DNA of 7,446 nucleotides from Bacteroidia bacterium (GTDB lineage Bacteria > Bacteroidota > Bacteroidia > Cytophagales > Cyclobacteriaceae). The stretch is from positions 1 to 7,446 of the forward strand of contig JAAURZ010000105.1 in NCBI GenBank assembly GCA_012031955.1, in the 5' to 3' direction. Shown in pieces: positions 7,247 through 7,446 of the stretch. The stretch's first letter is position 1, and each line of letters begins with the position of its first letter. Under the pieces are notes generated by a model, which worked only from the letters and a program-made list of their open reading frames with translations, did no database searches and was not told the DNA's origin. A program made the translations under genes and the position numbers.

Positions 7247-7446
7247 CTGTCACAGTTTTTCCATCCACACGCACACGCACAAGGTAAACGCCGCTGGCAT
7301 AACCGGTGGTGAGTATTTCCTTTTCAGTCACCTCCTGCGTAGTGTGTATCGAACTGCTGCTCATGACGGTACCTTGTGCGTTGACGAGCGCAAGGGTTAG
7401 ATGGGTGTTGGCGCGGGTGCGCACGCGAACCGTAAGCTTGCCGTTG
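7227..7446 (-). CDS. C-terminal T9SS type A sorting domain of a secreted protein (partial, 5' end beyond right edge)
   Basis: The last 72 or so residues of a larger protein are visible, entering from the right edge with NGKLTVRVRTRA and ending KTVTEKVVIP. The pattern is that of the type IX secretion (Por) C-terminal domain: short alternating beta-strands, an LALVNAQGTVM strand-turn, then SGVYLVRVRVDGKTVTEKVVI. In Bacteroidota this domain directs export across the outer membrane and is removed or anchored at the surface. The catalytic or binding portion lies outside the window, so the cargo function is unknown. The gene converges on the operon with only 5 bp between the two stop codons, and its last codons form part of the terminator hairpin. 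Confidence 0.85.
   Translation of the reverse strand, partial: NGKLTVRVRTRANTHLTLALVNAQGTVMSSSSIHTTQEVTEKEILTTGYASGVYLVRVRVDGKTVTEKVVIP

Noticed and set aside
1..7446. CRISPR array, insertion sequence, tRNA or rRNA
   Set aside because: I see no spaced direct repeats, transposase motifs, terminal inverted repeats or RNA-gene signatures; nearly all bases belong to the described genes.

Overview
The window looks like a Bacteroidota chromosome segment of moderately high GC, probably Cytophagales or Chitinophagales (inference from protein style; no rRNA marker is present). The evidence is a type IX secretion sorting domain at the right edge, a Bacteroidota-type carB, a Bacteroidota-style -7 promoter box (TATTTTTG) upstream of carB, almost no Shine-Dalgarno sequences, and a sugar-oxidoreductase gene set typical of this phylum.

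Layout. Positions 1-1573 (minus strand) hold the first half (about 525 codons) of carB, the large subunit of carbamoyl-phosphate synthase, running off the left edge. A 175-bp divergent intergenic region (1574-1748) separates it from a plus-strand block of four tightly packed genes (1749-7221). These encode a GMC-family FAD oxidoreductase with a three-cysteine motif, a secreted protein with two DUF1080 (3-keto-disaccharide hydrolase-like) domains, a Tat-exported Gfo/Idh/MocA oxidoreductase, and a secreted PmoA/DUF6807-family protein. The intergenic gaps are 1, 22 and 7 bp, so they are very likely one operon. It ends in a rho-independent terminator (7217-7246). The convergent minus-strand gene at 7227-7446 is the C-terminal end of a T9SS cargo protein, and its stop codon lies inside that terminator hairpin.

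How the genes may work together. The content fits the oxidative, 3-keto-glycoside route of sugar breakdown. A GMC flavoenzyme (glucoside 3-dehydrogenase type) would oxidise a glycoside at C3, a DUF1080 protein would cleave the activated 3-keto-glycoside, and a Gfo/Idh/MocA enzyme would interconvert keto and hydroxy sugars. The PmoA-like protein is an uncharacterised companion. Three of the four proteins carry export signals, so much of the chemistry should be periplasmic or extracytoplasmic. The substrate cannot be read from the sequence. This looks like a variant of a known type of system rather than a wholly new one.

Sequence quality. Four of the six genes are interrupted by single-base frameshifts, eight in total: four in carB, one in the GMC gene, two in the DUF1080 gene and one in the Gfo/Idh/MocA gene. 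Each is repaired by adding or removing one base, several sit in short homopolymers, and the protein on both sides stays family-like with no in-frame nonsense codons. This pattern points to uncorrected long-read indel errors rather than real gene decay, so I annotate each interrupted gene as one reconstructed coding region. All residue numbers refer to the reconstructed proteins.
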